A DNA stretch of 64,000 bases from Sarcomyxa edulis (Eukaryota > Basidiomycota > Agaricomycetes > Agaricales > Mycenaceae), in the NCBI GenBank assembly GCA_009761415.1, contig QUOL01000010.1, positions 620,001-684,000 of the forward strand, in the 5' to 3' direction. A program made the position numbers and the translations under genes. A model generated the notes under the pieces. It was not told where the DNA came from. It was given only the letters and a program-made list of their open reading frames with translations, and searched no databases. Shown piece after piece: positions 37,101 through 49,523 of the stretch (positions within the stretch are counted from its first letter, which is position 1; each line of letters opens with the position of its first letter).

Positions 37101-38416
37101 AGAGGGCCGGCCCATCCCAAGGTTCCTGAAGACATGCAGCCCAGTTATAGAACGCTCTCTTCTGAGGCTCCATGTTTTCGTTTCCTTGCCAGGCTTCCGG
37201 AATCAGCATCATGACAGCCTCTGGGAGACTCACGACACCATTCACAACAAGGAGCTCGAGAACATTGTCGAAGGCGGCGGAGTCAGATCCACCCGTTTCG
37301 ATGATTGGGTAAAGGAGATCGATTTGGTCACCAAAGTGTTGGGAGGATAGAACACCTTCCCGCGCGCGCATCCAGTTCTTATTGCCACGAACGGTGTTGA
37401 TCTCACCTGCAAGTTTAACATGTCAATTCTCACCCTGAGCAAGGAGGTAAAAAAAGAACGAACCATTGTGGGCAGCCCATCTTAGAGGTTGAGCACGATC
37501 CCAACTTGGGAAGGTGTTCGTGGAGAAACGGGAGTGGACCAAGGTGAAGTGGGATCGGTACAGGACGTGATTGAGGTCGTGATAATAATTGTATACTTGG
37601 GGAGGGGTGAGTTGGCCCTTGTATACAATGTTCTTGGACGAAAGAGAACAAACGTAGAATCCCTTTGCAAGCGTACTTTATGAATGAACAAGATTTTTTG
37701 AACGTGTTGAGCCTGAGTTACGACATCATAAGAACAGAAATCACAAACATAGTATGTGTTGCATGCTTTCGAAGAACATAGAGTTGGCGCTCGAAATGTC
37801 TTGCATCAAACGTGCCATGTTCCGATACGCTACCGTCACCGTAGTGGGCACGGAGGACGACAAAGGGTTGAAGGATGACAGGTTCTTTGCTGCTCGCAGC
37901 GGGGCCAAGAATAGTGCCGTCAGTGGGGACCTCTCTCCAACCAAGCACACGCAGTCCTAAATCGATAGCAATTTTAGAAAAAGCGGCTTGATAGGTCTGT
38001 AGTTGGACAGGGTCGTTGGCCTTGAAGAAGACGTTGCCTACAGCGTACTCCCCGGGATCGGGAAGAGTGCAGCCAAGGTCACGCTCAGCTTCGCGTTGAA
38101 AGAAGAGATGAGGTATAGCGGTCATGACACCAGCACCATCACCATCACGGCTATCAGCTCCAGTGGCACCTCTGTGAGTCATTGCGCAAAGCAGTTGACG
38201 AGCATCGGATACGATTTTATGATTTGGTTCCCCCTTTATATGGCAGATAAAGCCTACACCGCAAGAATCTTTCTCGTTTTCATTCGAATAAAGACCTTGG
38301 TTCGCAGGAAGAGAGCCGTCAAAAGAGGTAGGATCACGTTCTACAGCGTCGAAGCCATTGTTATTTTCTTGGGTCGACTCGGATACTAGAGGTAGAGATT
38401 CCACAGCAGATGCCAT
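31189..38416 (-). CDS. GLT1: Glutamate synthase [NADH] (GOGAT)
   Basis: Makes two glutamates from glutamine and 2-oxoglutarate using NADH; central to ammonium assimilation. The gene spans 7.2 kb with about ten introns; the product is about 2,100 residues, normal for fungal GOGAT. Domains in order: class II glutamine amidotransferase with the nucleophile Cys after a short propeptide ([11 protein letters not shown]); central and FMN domains; the 3Fe-4S segment CPVGIATQD, split by an intron at about 34614-34670; the alpha-subunit C-terminal GXGXG repeats ([11 protein letters not shown]); then the fused beta-subunit part with Cys clusters CMDCGVPFC and CPAPCEGAC, an FAD site [10 protein letters not shown] and an NADPH-type site GGGDTGND. 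All key residues seen are present. The C-terminus ends LQVEA after the last exon. Confidence 0.97.
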
Positions 38417-38603
38417 GGAAAGTGGATAGATAATGTTAGTTTTGAGAATATCCTCAGAGCAAATCGATGAAGCAAGGCGCAGAAATCAGTAGCTAGCAGC
38501 AAGGTCAAAGATGGAGGGAATGATGAAGAGACAAAGTTGCAAGGGGCGGTCAAGACCCGCTCCAGAGGTTGGCGAGGATGTTCCGGATAAATATTCTATC
38601 GGA

Positions 38604-38625
38604 CCAATTCCGCCGATCAGCCAAT
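38604..38625 (+). promoter_or_regulatory. Two CCAAT boxes upstream of GLT1
   Basis: CCAAT occurs at 38604-38608 and again, followed by CAG, at 38621-38625, about 190-210 bases before the GLT1 ATG. The HAP complex binds such sites and controls nitrogen and respiratory genes in fungi. Function here is inferred. Confidence 0.35.
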
Positions 38626-41115
38626 CAGAGCCGTGGGATTGTCGGTCTTGGCTTTTTGACTCGAATTCCATTTAAATTAGAGATAACACCCAAATGCTGC
38701 AAAAGATTGCTGATTGCGATCAGGGGGTGCAGCCACCAGAAAGATCATGCGTGCAGTCATACTGGTGTACACGGGCACCCGTCCCGCTATTAGTTTAGAG
38801 GGACCAGGAAATCATAATAAGTACTGCAGCTTGCTCGGATGCAATACTTCATCGACCCCAGCTTCACCTTCATATCTTCCCGCGATTTTCTCTCGACCAT
38901 TCCAGTGGTCAAAGAAAATCTCCGCGGCGAATTTACATGGGTAATGGTCCAATTGCAAGTAGTTTCATTTGCTAGCCCGATCGATCGTGTAATAAGTCGG
39001 GAGCCGACTCGAGCATAGCACCTTCGAGTCCAATCGGCGACCAACCATGCACAGGACTTCCACAGGTTGTCGTCTACCAGTAGTAGCCAGTAGTATCCCT
39101 CCGTTCACGAGAAAAACACGGATGCAAATCATGTCTCTCGACAGCCGGCGGCGATCGCGAAATGTAGCTCTAGACCCGGCGCAGTCACCGTTCAAGACTC
39201 GAAAAAACTTGAGCTTGAGTGAGTAAAGGACAACACGAATACCCGTACATGTTGCATCCACACATACCTTGACCAACTGTCAACTGGCGCCAGGTTCTCG
39301 GACCGAACTGAGAATGGTCGAATGTCGAGTGCGTGTCCCCCGGAAGATCTATGGCATTGCGAGGGAGGGGAAAGAGAGTCTAGGGAATTTTCCAACAAAT
39401 TAGCTGTCTTCTAACCTACACCCCTGCATTTAAAAGAAAACATATTCCGAGCTTACGCAGATGAGTGGGATTGCATCTCAACCCTCGAAACCCCGAGAAC
39501 GCCGTTTCTCCGGGCCGCGAGCACGTACACATGAGCAGAGTGGTAGCCCCAGCGCAAGGTCGAATCAAGGATAGAATAGCAGCACATGGCTGGGGACAGA
39601 CTGGGGAAAGCAAACGTAGAAATTCGCTCAGATCGATGACGTAGGAGGTCAGCATCTGCGCAAGGAAGGAAGAGAACAGAATAGCCTGCGAGGAAGGAAG
39701 GCCGGAAGAAGCCTCTTCAGCTGCAAGAGAAGGAGCCGGGCAAAAGAAAAGACACACATGAGCCGATGACAGGGGACTAGAACATCAGACTGAAGAAGAT
39801 GTCGAGATATTAATGGTTACATCCCATAGAAGTTTCAAAAGAGGTACATAACCCTTCACTCTTCCGAAGACATCGATGTCAAGGCATACTGATTTTGAAG
39901 ACAGCCCGAACTATGCGATATAGGATGATCTCGTTTTGGGATTCAAGATATTGATATTAATGTACTCACTGATTGTCGAGGGTTTCATAAGAAGTCCTTC
40001 AAGTTGAGTCTTCTCGACTGCAACTATTAAGCACTGATAGCATTATTGGTAACCAGCGGTGAACACGGCCGAATAAGGTCCTTCTGAACTTTTCTATGTA
40101 GTCTTAAATGGGAAAGAAAGTGTAGGATCTGACGTGGACGCGAAAGGCGAAGAAGAGTGAGCTATTTACTTCGATAAAGGTGGCAGGTAAACGATAACGC
40201 ACTTTCATTCCCCCAAAAACCAGACTCTAATGAAGAGTGGGTCTTTGATTCGAAAGAGTGAGAACTATGCATGCGGTGGGAGAGACCTCTTACACTCGAT
40301 GAATCTTGCCACAATGTAAATAGCAAAACGAGAGGGTGTGGAATCTACACGTGCAGGTTATTTCCGAGAATCGTCCAGCCCTGGAATTTGACGAGAGCAC
40401 ACAAGTACTCAAGAGGCGAAGCCCCAGTCAGTGGCGGTGAGAACAAACCCGCGTTTTCCAATTGCCTCGAGGAGAGGCCGCGGAGTCGGATGTTATTGGA
40501 TCGTTGACGCAAAAGCAACATGCCCGAAAATCCTTCCATTGCATGGTCAGTCAGTCAGTTAATAGCCAGAGAGTGGATTCCAGAGCGTCTACAACGTATC
40601 AGCCAGCCGATGAGGTGCCTTTCTATTTCCAGACGAGCCTGAAGTCAGTAGCTGCATCTCCTTGTTCGAGACGATACCACACTTCATCCGAGCCATCTCA
40701 CCGATCCTCCCTCAACGATTATCACTTATCAGTTTCGAACATCATCTAAAAAGACGCGATACGCCCCCGTCTTCCTCCGATGATCTCAAGAAGCTGGTTG
40801 ACTAGCCATGTCATGCGTCTGCAATGGGGGCAACGAAGTTGCGGGTTCTTCGCATACGAGTCATATACATATTCCTAAGTTGAGAAGCTTGAGCCTGAAG
40901 ACTTACGCTAGATAAAGATTGTAATTTACCGTCGAATTGAACAAACGTCAATAAACTGTCCTGCATTACTGTAGAAAGTGAATGATTGATCGCTTTACAA
41001 GGATAACGCACGGGAAGTTAGACAGCGACACTGGACAGGTTTTGCTTGCATAGACGCGATCAATTATAGCAAAGATCCGGGGTGCCACGCCACGAAGCAG
41101 AAGTAAGGGATTTCA
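38626..41115. other. Gene-poor stretch of 2.5 kb
   Basis: Only short open frames are present in all six frames and none could be joined by good splice sites into a protein-like product. A 50-codon minus-strand frame lies near 40,811-40,965, downstream of LST8; it reads MQDSLLTFVQFDGK and may be part of its 3' UTR. No tRNA cloverleaf or transposon signature was noticed. It may hold regulatory DNA or a non-coding transcript. Confidence 0.4.
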
Positions 41116-42683
41116 TCAACTCGCTCCATCGTGTAGAGCGCAGCATACAGCAGCTGAACAAAAAATGTAAGACTCCACTACTTTCGCAACGGGAAAATAC
41201 GTGAAACCCACCTTTATGGTGCCCGTTATATTGCCGAACTGTCTCCCCAGATGCCATCTCCCATAGCCGGGCTGTATGATCTGACGAAGCTATATTACCA
41301 TAACGCGATAGTTAACTTCTCATAGAAGGACATTGACATGAGATTATATACCTGTTACGAGATACGCGGAATCGGCACTAAAGGCACAATCCCAGACCCA
41401 CCGCTGGTGTCCCTTGAGGACCTTTTCCTGCTTGAACTCGTAATTGGGCGATATTGACCAAATCTTGACAGTTGTATCCGCAGAACAGGTGGCCAAATAC
41501 CTGGATCCCATCGAAATTAATTTCATGGAAGTGAGATTCTTTGGAAATTGGCGAACTTCGCATCTGGGCTCAGCAGGCATCGGGTCAGGTACTTGTTATG
41601 GGCATGAAACTTTGTGACAGCTTGAAAACGCGTGAGACCCGAACTCTCGTCGTTGACCTTCCATACGTAGCATTTCCCCTGCCTATAGTTGAGCATCGAG
41701 TATGATAATGGAGGAGGACTGACGATACTTTGTTGTTCCCAGCTACTAAGCAAGAACCATCGGAGGCGAGAGTAACCGATCGGATAGGAACATCGCCTGC
41801 CGGTGTCTAAAGGGCAATTAAATTGGCTCAATAGGTTATCATAGAGCAGAGAAGTAGCAGAAGGACCCACAAGCTCGTGCGAGCACAAGTTCTCCGACAA
41901 GTCCCATTGCTTGATACTACCGGCCTGATCACAGGAGATCAATTCACCCTGATTCGGATGGACGCATACATCGTTGACTAGAGTCATAATAGTGTTGAGT
42001 AGAGGCTAGGCTCGAATACAAGGCATCGTACCAGGTGCTGCATTATCGTAGGTTCGCTGCAGATGAGAGCTTCTGCCGCAAAAGGAACCCTTCAATGCTG
42101 ATAAGTGAGATGTATATAATGAAAGGCACGTACCGTAGATCCCATATTTTAATAGTACCGTCTTCGCTTCCTGTGACAAGCCATTTGCCCTCGCTGTGGA
42201 AAGATACAGAGGTAACATTCATTGTGTGTCCTTCGAACGTGACGAGCTGAGGGGTTTTAGTTGACAAAGAGTGAATGTAATAGACAAAGACCACTTACTG
42301 GCGTCGAAGAGGCACTAGCGATTTCATAAATGTTGACCTTCTTGTGGATGGCAGCAGCAAGAAGGCGTTTACTGTGCATGTTTCGTATTAACGGTCCGAA
42401 GTACGAGCCCTAAGCAAAGCATTTACTTACTCGGGGGATATGGCAAGCCTGTTGACTTGCTATTGAGATACCGTGATGGGGTATAAGTTTGTAAATATTG
42501 CGTGGACGGATGATGAACTGGGGTGCTCACTCCTGATTCGCCTGAGCGGGCGATAGTTCGAGAGCAGATTCCACTCCAAGCCTCCCAGAAGCGTATTTCG
42601 TGATCGTAGGAACCAGTTACGAGAATTACAGACATATCTTGTCGTGCTGAAGTACCTTTAGTGCCTAGGATAGGCGCAGGCAT
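41116..42683 (-). CDS. LST8: LST8, WD40 subunit of TOR complexes 1 and 2
   Basis: Beta-propeller protein that stabilises the TOR kinase domain. The gene has many short introns; the product is about 320 residues, as usual. Seven WD-type blades are recognisable: [45 protein letters not shown] with [64 protein letters not shown] with [10 protein letters not shown]; and [16 protein letters not shown] with LWEMASGE. The C-terminus [12 protein letters not shown] closes the last blade and needs the intron near 41160-41210. The sequence agrees with LST8 rather than other WD40 proteins because of the opening [11 protein letters not shown]. Confidence 0.95.
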
Positions 42684-42740
42684 TGATCAGGGTATAATGC
42701 AGCCAGTTATCTGACAGGACCTCCGACTCCGGGCTCGGAT

Positions 42741-42770
42741 CGGGGTATTTCCAAATATGGAAATACCCCG
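42741..42770. promoter_or_regulatory. Palindromic CArG box (MADS-box factor site) upstream of LST8
   Basis: A perfect inverted repeat with 12-base arms (CGGGGTATTTCC) and a 6-base centre. The middle reads CCAAATATGG, an exact CC(A/T)6GG CArG box flanked by ATTT and AAAT, as in yeast Mcm1 sites. It lies 57 bases before the LST8 ATG. Binding by an Mcm1/SRF-type factor is inference. Confidence 0.5.
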
Positions 42771-43554
42771 TCGCCGCCAATCCCGCTCTCGACAATTAAA
42801 TTGCACCTCGAGTAAAACGTTCACTCTCAGAATTCGTCTCAAGGTTTGTACGTCCATCTCTTACGCATGCGCTTTGCGTCTTGTTACCTGGACTTTCTGG
42901 ACGTTCAAACATCCGAGGATCAACAGATCTTTCACCAAAAGAACTCTCAGCTCTGCGAGTCCATTAATGAGATATCATGCGTTTCTCAACCACCTCGAGA
43001 TCGACATGAACTTCGTGTGCTTGGGACTTGAGATGACAATCCTCCGAACCGTACACAGCTTGAAATGTTGGAATCAACCTCGCGTGTCAATTACGTGGCG
43101 TCTTCCTGTGTTTGATCGACTCGTGCCTCGTCTGCCTTGCGATTTCATGGGATTTTGAGGTTGGTATGTCTGACACTATTTCTGATCCCGCGAAGATTTC
43201 ATCTCCTGATTTTCCTCTATATTGGCCCATTCCCTGGAAATTTACGAGGTGCGTCAAGTAACCGATCTCTAATCCGGTACGAACGTAGCCCTCGGCCTCA
43301 CAAAGCGATCATGTCACTAAATCTACCGTCGGGAACTCTCCCTCCTCTTCTTCTGCCTCTCAGACCACATCCACTGGAGGCCTTGTGTAAACAATCTCGC
43401 TGTGACTAAATCGAACACCCCAACTCGGCAAGTTCTCTTCCACAGATCTTTTTCATTCTGTCACCGATTTGCCTCCGTCCTAATGAGTGTCATCGGTAAA
43501 TATTTCCTTCGAGGAATGGACATACTCTTGTCTCGTTCTGCCTTGCGTGAAGGG
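42771..43554. other. Intergenic region between LST8 and the Tudor-like gene
   Basis: One plus-strand frame is open for 134 codons (42757-43158). Its start overlaps the CArG palindrome and its composition does not look protein-like, so it is not called. Pyrimidine-rich DNA precedes the TATA box at 43555. Confidence 0.45.
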
Positions 43555-43562
43555 TATAAAAG
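43555..43562 (+). promoter_or_regulatory. TATA box of the small Tudor-like gene
   Basis: TATAAAAG lies 71 bases before the ATG at 43634, with a CT-rich leader between, as expected for a highly expressed fungal gene. Confidence 0.55.
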
Positions 43563-43633
43563 ACCTGGCTAGCTGTGAGTAGCCTTTCCTCAGCTCCTTC
43601 GGCCTCTGTGCTTACTTGTACACTATTTCGGCT

Positions 43634-44011
43634 ATGAACGCATTCACTGTCAGTTTCCATCCTCGACACAAGTGTTTCTCTCCCAGCCGTCTCGCTCTAA
43701 CCCGTACTATTTTTTTTAGGCCGGTACTAAAGTTTGGTTCTGGGGCGGCGACGGCCAGATAGTTTACGGCACAGTCCAGTCCACTAGCCGTATGGCCGAC
43801 GTACGCTCTCTGTCTTTTTATTTGTCGTGTTTAGGCTAATGAGATGGTGGTAATTTGTTTAGGGAGGCCAAATACTCGTCATCAAAGAAGATGGCGGCAA
43901 AACGACGACCCTCCCGTAAGTCGAAGCTACATGCGTACGTTGTCTTGGTCATAGCAGCTAAACGTTGAACGTTCTACCCTCAGTGCTGCGGGCGTTACAA
44001 AAGTAGGATAG
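43634..44011 (+). CDS. Small Tudor-like protein (Hva1-type), 58 residues
   Basis: Four exons (43634-43648, 43720-43800, 43863-43915, 43984-44011) give 58 residues. The pattern GTKVWFWGGDGQIVYGTVQS, then GGQILVIKEDGGKTTTLPAAGV, is a small five-strand barrel. It resembles the Tudor-like domain of hypervirulence-associated proteins that are common as tiny genes in Agaricomycetes. No other domain is present. The gene is easy to miss because no exon exceeds 81 bases. The strong TATA box suggests good expression. Ligand and role are unknown, and the family name is from pattern memory only. Confidence 0.7.
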
Positions 44012-45036
44012 AGGAGCCCCGGCTCCGCATTCTACTTCGCTCGTTTCGTCTAGATCTCCCAGGACCCGGACCCTATACCAGACACTGTATCCATCGAACT
44101 CTCACATTCTTCATTTGTATTCTACCAAGACTCTCGGTGTATTTTTCCTGGATTACTTAGTCAGTAGTTCGTACTCTCTCTACCTTCTCTCCTTTCTTCT
44201 GGGACTTCATTCCTACTGGGACATTCGGAACTTTGGGTTTACAGGCAGCCATATGGTACTTTGTAGTTATCAGATTTTAGAACAGTACATAGACCCCACA
44301 GATCGTCAGCCTATTTTTGCCCCTTCTCAAGATCAGCCTCGTGTCTTCGAGTCTTCCTCGCCTGCTCATTTGTAATAAGTTGAATTAAATCAAGGGACCG
44401 AGCAACCATCCAGTAGTCTCACGGGTGTTGAAATTTGGGTACCCTTCTCGAGAAAGAAATGACTTCGATATCTTTCAGACCCTCAAGTCGCTCGAAAATC
44501 AAAGCCGTGCACTCCTGAACATTGCTCAGCCTGCAGCTGTCACTTTCTTTCCGCCGGAAAACTTTTCTATATGTCGCGAACTGATGTCTTTCTCGAAGAT
44601 CCAAATTGCTGGCAAAGTTCTTCTACGCATTTCCACACCCATCCATCCACACTCCTCCGACAAAGCGCGGGTCTATCTTTGGACCAGTAAAACGTGTGCA
44701 CATGTTTAGAAATCAGGATGCACTCAATATTAACATTGGAAATTGTGACTAGGAAGAACAATTGGAAGATGATACAAGATCTGGGGTGCAATGCCGCAGG
44801 GCTTGCCGCGGAGGCAAACGGTAAGTAGCCTGAGGTATTTATCGCAACGTTAACTCTCCTGGAATTTGAAACTTTAAACCTCAAGACCTTTCAGCAAGAG
44901 GTCGTAAGGGGTACATAAGCTCCCACGTTTCCCTACCACATGCAGAGTGTTGCAGGGCTACAGTGGGAGTTGCTGTGAGTTTCTCCCTCCTCCACACTAC
45001 TTACCCCGAAATCGGAAAGACATCCCATATACGAAT
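44012..45036. other. Intergenic region, about 1 kb
   Basis: It contains the 3' end of the Tudor-like gene and the leader of the next gene. Open frames at 44115-44375 and 44425-44709 (plus) and 44567-44884 (minus) show no family resemblance and no splice logic. Confidence 0.4.
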
Positions 45037-46605
45037 ATGCACATCTACACGATAACCCACCGTGTCGTGCCCAATTTGGTACGCGATCTTCTATCTCTCG
45101 CTTTTAGGTTTGTCCTCGCCATCAACGTTCCCCTCATCTGCTGGGCGATCTACCTCTCGTTATCCATCCTCGAAATCCTCAGTACAATCGCCGAAACATT
45201 GTCATCTTGGCTCTTCGAATCATTCTCTCCAATATTTGGATTAAAAGCATGTCAGACGTCTTCCATACAAGCCAGTGCAGTGCTTATCGTGGGCGCAGAT
45301 AATACTGGTGAGTAGTATCATCCTGACCATCTGCGGACGTACCTGTCATTTCACCTCATGAATTGTTATTAGGTGTTGGTAGAAGAATGGCTCTAAAGTT
45401 TTCAGAGCTCGGATATACCGTGTTTGCCATTTATCCCACTGGACGTCTCCCACCCTCATCTTCATCTCCTACACGGAAGCCATCGGATGTGTCGTCCGCG
45501 AGTACCGGTTTCTTTTCACATATTACTGGAATTTTTGGGGGACTTACGTCTAGATGGCAGCTCCTATACGCATGGCACCATAAGAAGGAAAGACTACCAG
45601 AACTTCCTTGGGGTATTATCGCACCATTGTCGCTGGACACTTCATCGAAAGCCGAAAGGACCCACGCCTTCGCGACTATCGATGCATATTGCACGCACCA
45701 CTCGCTGCAATTGGTTGCCCTGATAGCTTTACCTTTTTCCGGTTATTACGGTGCTCGAAGAATGTTGCCGGTCAATCCAGGAAATTCAAATCCAGGTAGT
45801 GCAGCCGGAGACGATTATGATGAACGAGTATTACCGCTGCACATAGCGCAGGAGGACGTATTGAAAGATCTCATTTTTCGGGACATCTTGGAACCCGTAC
45901 TACTCACTCAGCACTATGTAGGGATGATGGGAAAGGTGTCTGGGAGAGTTATCATGATTTCTCAGGACTCTGACGGCTCAATTCGTAGGTGATCCCGTAA
46001 ATGTCACCGAGATACCTAATATCGCTCATACAGGGGATATATTGTCAGACTCTCCTGGTGAGCTTTCTCGACGAGCCTTCGCTCGCACCCTCCGCGCAGA
46101 GTTAGAACCATTGCGCATTCGGGTTGCTTCAATTATTACCGGGCCGCTCTCGGTAAGTTCTACGGATGACATCAATGCTGTAAAGCAAGAAGACAGAAGG
46201 TAGGGCTTCGCTTCAACCAGAGTCAACTGCTCTGACTGCCAAAGAAGTAATTATTTCGAGCGCATTCGCGACATATACCGTGAGTCTGTGGACTTTGTGA
46301 GGTTTTGATTCATAAACATAGATAGAGCATACCGTCATATAGATCAAGGATCGAATTTACAGCAAGTCATCCGAAGAACTATTGATTCCTTCGCGATTCG
46401 CGAAGACGTTTTATTCCATGCAGTTTTGCGAATAGTTCAGTCGAGGTCAGTCTTCGGGAACATACACGGTTTCCTGATATTGGATGTTCAATGACATGTA
46501 ATACATAGATATCCAAAATTCGAGCACGTACTTGGAGTCCATCCTATCGTCGCGAGCATTGCAAATATTTCCCTAGCTACAGTACGATGGATTTTGCGAT
46601 GTTAG
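45037..46605 (+). CDS. Membrane-anchored SDR-like protein (DUF1776 type)
   Basis: The N-terminal 50 residues hold a hydrophobic anchor (FVLAINVPLICWAIYLSLSILEIL). A Rossmann-like start follows (ASAVLIVGADNTGVGRRMALKFSELGYTVFAIYP), then a Ser-rich loop. Later SDR-like strands include GIIAPLSLD, GRVIMISQDSDG and LRIRVASIITGPLS. The SDR catalytic YxxxK is not evident, which fits the DUF1776 family of fungal proteins. Several short introns break the gene, the first after GADNTG near 45306. The last exons encode PKFEHVLGVHPIVASIANISLATVRWIL and a final Cys. The start at 45037 is the first ATG of the frame after a leader. Enzyme activity cannot be claimed. Confidence 0.7.
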
Positions 46606-47895
46606 TATAATTAGGGGAATGGCGAAGTTTATGATTAGAGACGAAGACGTGTTTGTATGGGGCTTTGTCGTTGTTGGGAAGGAAGCATGGTGGCTTGACA
46701 GTGCTGAAGAACCGGATAGAACCGATGTATACATAGCGCGATGACTATATCCGTGTAGAGATAACGCCACGCACTCGGGTTGTCAACCTACAACGTTGAC
46801 CCGACATGAATCGATGGTCTGTAAGTAGAATATAGAATCCCTAAAGATAGTCTTCTGAGACAGACGGCGATTCTGCGACGGTGTCTTATCAAGAATACAT
46901 TGACTTGTTGTCTATACCTATTTCTAGATGTTCTATGCGATATGTAGGTCCCGGCGAGTGTGATTCCGTCGATGTATAGCAGAAACTTTGCTATGATGCA
47001 GGCATGACGACGCAGGAGTGAGAAGTGAAGCGAACGTGGGACCGCTGGCTTCGGTGGTTGATGAATAGAAAGCTAGTCTCCTCGGATTCCGAACTTTGTG
47101 GAGACAACACGACGGAGAGTGAAAGCATAAAGCTTGACGGAGAAATGACGGGAATGGCGATGGCTGTGCAAGTGTGTTTGTACATGCTGAGTACAGAAGG
47201 TGATAGCTTCGAACCGCGTCAAAGCCCTCGAAAATCGGGCGCTACATTTTGCAAATTGTGGAGGAATGTACAATCTCTTGGTTTCCTGGTGAGAAAAGCG
47301 GAGAAGGGAGTTTCGAAGCCACTCACGAACTCGGGATAAATACAGGTGATCGAAAAGTTCGATTTGCAGAGAACATACGTAGACCTTATCGATATGATTT
47401 CACGATCACGATTCACAGGAAGCTCGGGCGATTTCGACTCAAAGACAGTCTACTTGAAGGATCTTGATAGCCGTATTGCCAGTTCATCTGACGATGTATC
47501 CAAGAAGGTCACTTTACGCCTGATATTTGGTAAGATTTACCTAGTAGTATTTCCATTAGGTCCTCGTGATAGAGCTATGGTAATTTGTGAAGTATCTGGT
47601 ACTTATCTGGATATTGTCAATACTTTTCCGCGAAAAGTATATCTTCTTCGTAGCCTTGAAATGAGGTCAAGTGAGGTGGCAAACGACAGACATTTTTTTT
47701 TTTTGAATCATGATTCACATGAACAAAATTCAGGTGTGATGTGTGCGAAAATCACGATAGACGCGTCACGCGTAGAGATTTCTAGAACTCCGACCTGTCT
47801 CCGACGCTGAACACTGCATCTATACTTTGTATCCAGACCGCATCTATCATCCACATATCCCATAATCTCGCTCCATCGTCCTCATCAATTTTGAC
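46606..47895. other. Intergenic region with unresolved open frames
   Basis: Plus-strand frames at 47025-47339 and 47346-47810 are open but lack ATGs in good context. They could be joined by an intron around 47330-47370, but the product shows no recognisable family. A run of ten T at about 47694-47703 interrupts the second. Not called as a gene. Confidence 0.35.
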
Positions 47896-49341
47896 ATGCC
47901 TCGCTGCTCTCGAAAAGGGTGTGGTCAGGAATTCAATTTTGCCGAAAAAAGTCCCAATGGTTGCACGTATCACCCTGGTGCTCCGGTAAGCTCTATATCG
48001 ACAAACCGCATCAATCCGTACCGACAATAGGCCAACTCCTCAGGTATTTCACGAGGGCCTCAAGTCTTGGTCTTGCTGCGCGGAAGTGAACAAACCGGTC
48101 ATGGAATTTGACGAGTTTATGAAGATTCCTGTATGTTTCCGTACATAGAGCACGCAGCATCACATCCACCACTCATACCCATTGCAATGCAGGGATGTAC
48201 ACACGAGGAATCACACACCGAGGAAGCCGTTGTGCCAGTCGAACCTCCAAAAACTGCGTCTAATGCAAATCTTACCATGAAAGAATCGGACGCAGGAAAG
48301 GAAGTGTACTCTTCTGGAAATGCCACCCCCACGCAAAATCTCGGTATAGCGCCTGCTGTCGTCGTACCACCTGTAGAAATTATTGAAGAGGAAGATGATC
48401 TCAACGTGCCCGTTACTGTCGGAGCAAAATGTCGACATGCAGGTTGCGGTACAATTTTTGTCAGTGACGATGTCAACAGGAATGGGGACGGCGAAGGGAC
48501 GGTTTGCACCTATCACCCGAAACCTGTACGTCTATCCTTACGCGTACGTTCACTATCATACTGAATGTAATTATCGCAGCCACATTTTAGAGAAGGCAGC
48601 AAGGTATGCCACACATCTTTTTTTTGTTTGTTCTGCAGCAGTATCAAAAATACCATTCACAGGGATACCTGTGCTGTAAACGGAGGGTTCTGGAGTTCGA
48701 TGAGTTCTTGAAGATCAAGGGATGCAAAACTGGTCGTCACGTATTTGTGCCCAAGATCACTACTCCAGTGGTACGTCCTCTTGCTCTTGAGCTTAAGCTA
48801 TAATCATTATATCCTCATTTATGGCTCTTTTACCAGAAGGAAGAAGCGACTATCTGCCGAATCGATCATTATCAGACCCTCTCAGATGTTCATGTCTCTA
48901 TCTTTGCAAAAAATGTCGACAAAGAGAGCTGTGTAGTCAAGTTCGAAGAGACAGAAGTACGTTCTAAAACCATCCTTATCTGATAGATATCATCGATTTA
49001 TGCCATACGCTATCCAGACATTCTTTGATCTGCGTCTTCCTGGATCCAAACGGTTCTCTCGTACCCTCCAACTCTTTGGCCCCATCAAACCAGACGAATC
49101 CTCGTTCAAGATCTTCGGTACCAAGGTGACTTGATTGACTCTTTGATATTCCATGATCTGACAAGGTTTATGTCAGGTCGAACTACATCTAAAGAAGAAG
49201 GACAATAGAAGCTGGACAGTCCTAGAGAAAACGACTCAAGATCTCGGAAACATCAGTCTAACTTTTGGTGTCGGAGGCAGAACGGGGACGATTGGCGCGA
49301 AAGAGATTGTTCTAGATGAATCAAATAAAATTCGCGCGTAG
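47896..49341 (+). CDS. CHORD and CS domain protein
   Basis: Zinc-binding co-chaperone type protein (RAR1/CHORDC1/melusin group) that works with HSP90 and SGT1. CHORD 1 starts at residue 1 (CSRKGCGQEFNF; CTYHPGAP; SWSCC; FDEFMKIPGC). A linker rich in Val, Pro and Glu follows. CHORD 2 has CRHAGCGTIFV; CTYHPKPPHF; GYLCCKRRV; FDEFLKIKGC. A C-terminal CS domain (EEATICRIDHYQTLSDVHVSIFAK; LRLPGSKRFSRTLQLFGPI; ELHLKKKDNRSW) completes it. Both CHORDs keep their Cys/His ligands. Several introns fall between and inside domains. It ends 182 bases before HIS3 on the same strand. Confidence 0.93.
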
Positions 49342-49523
49342 AAGTACCTCTAGAGTTCCTGAATAACATCTTGACCATGAGTTGTTGTGGTTTTTCATGG
49401 AAAGTTAGGAGCTCAAGGCCAAAAACAGATCTATGATCGAGCAAGATCGAGTCATCGCTCTCCGATTTGCATTTGCGCAAAATTTGCAGTGACCAGTCCG
49501 GCCATCACCATTCACGAACAACC

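Noticed and set aside
39416..39757. 113-codon minus-strand open frame in the gene-poor region
   Set aside because: No splice partners, no known motif, and composition fits chance in stop-poor DNA.
42757..43158. 134-codon open frame upstream of the Tudor-like gene
   Set aside because: Its start lies inside the CArG palindrome, and the translation is compositionally unlike protein with no partner exons.
47025..47810. Possible two-exon gene before the CHORD gene
   Set aside because: No ATG in good context, product unrecognisable; kept only as an unresolved note.
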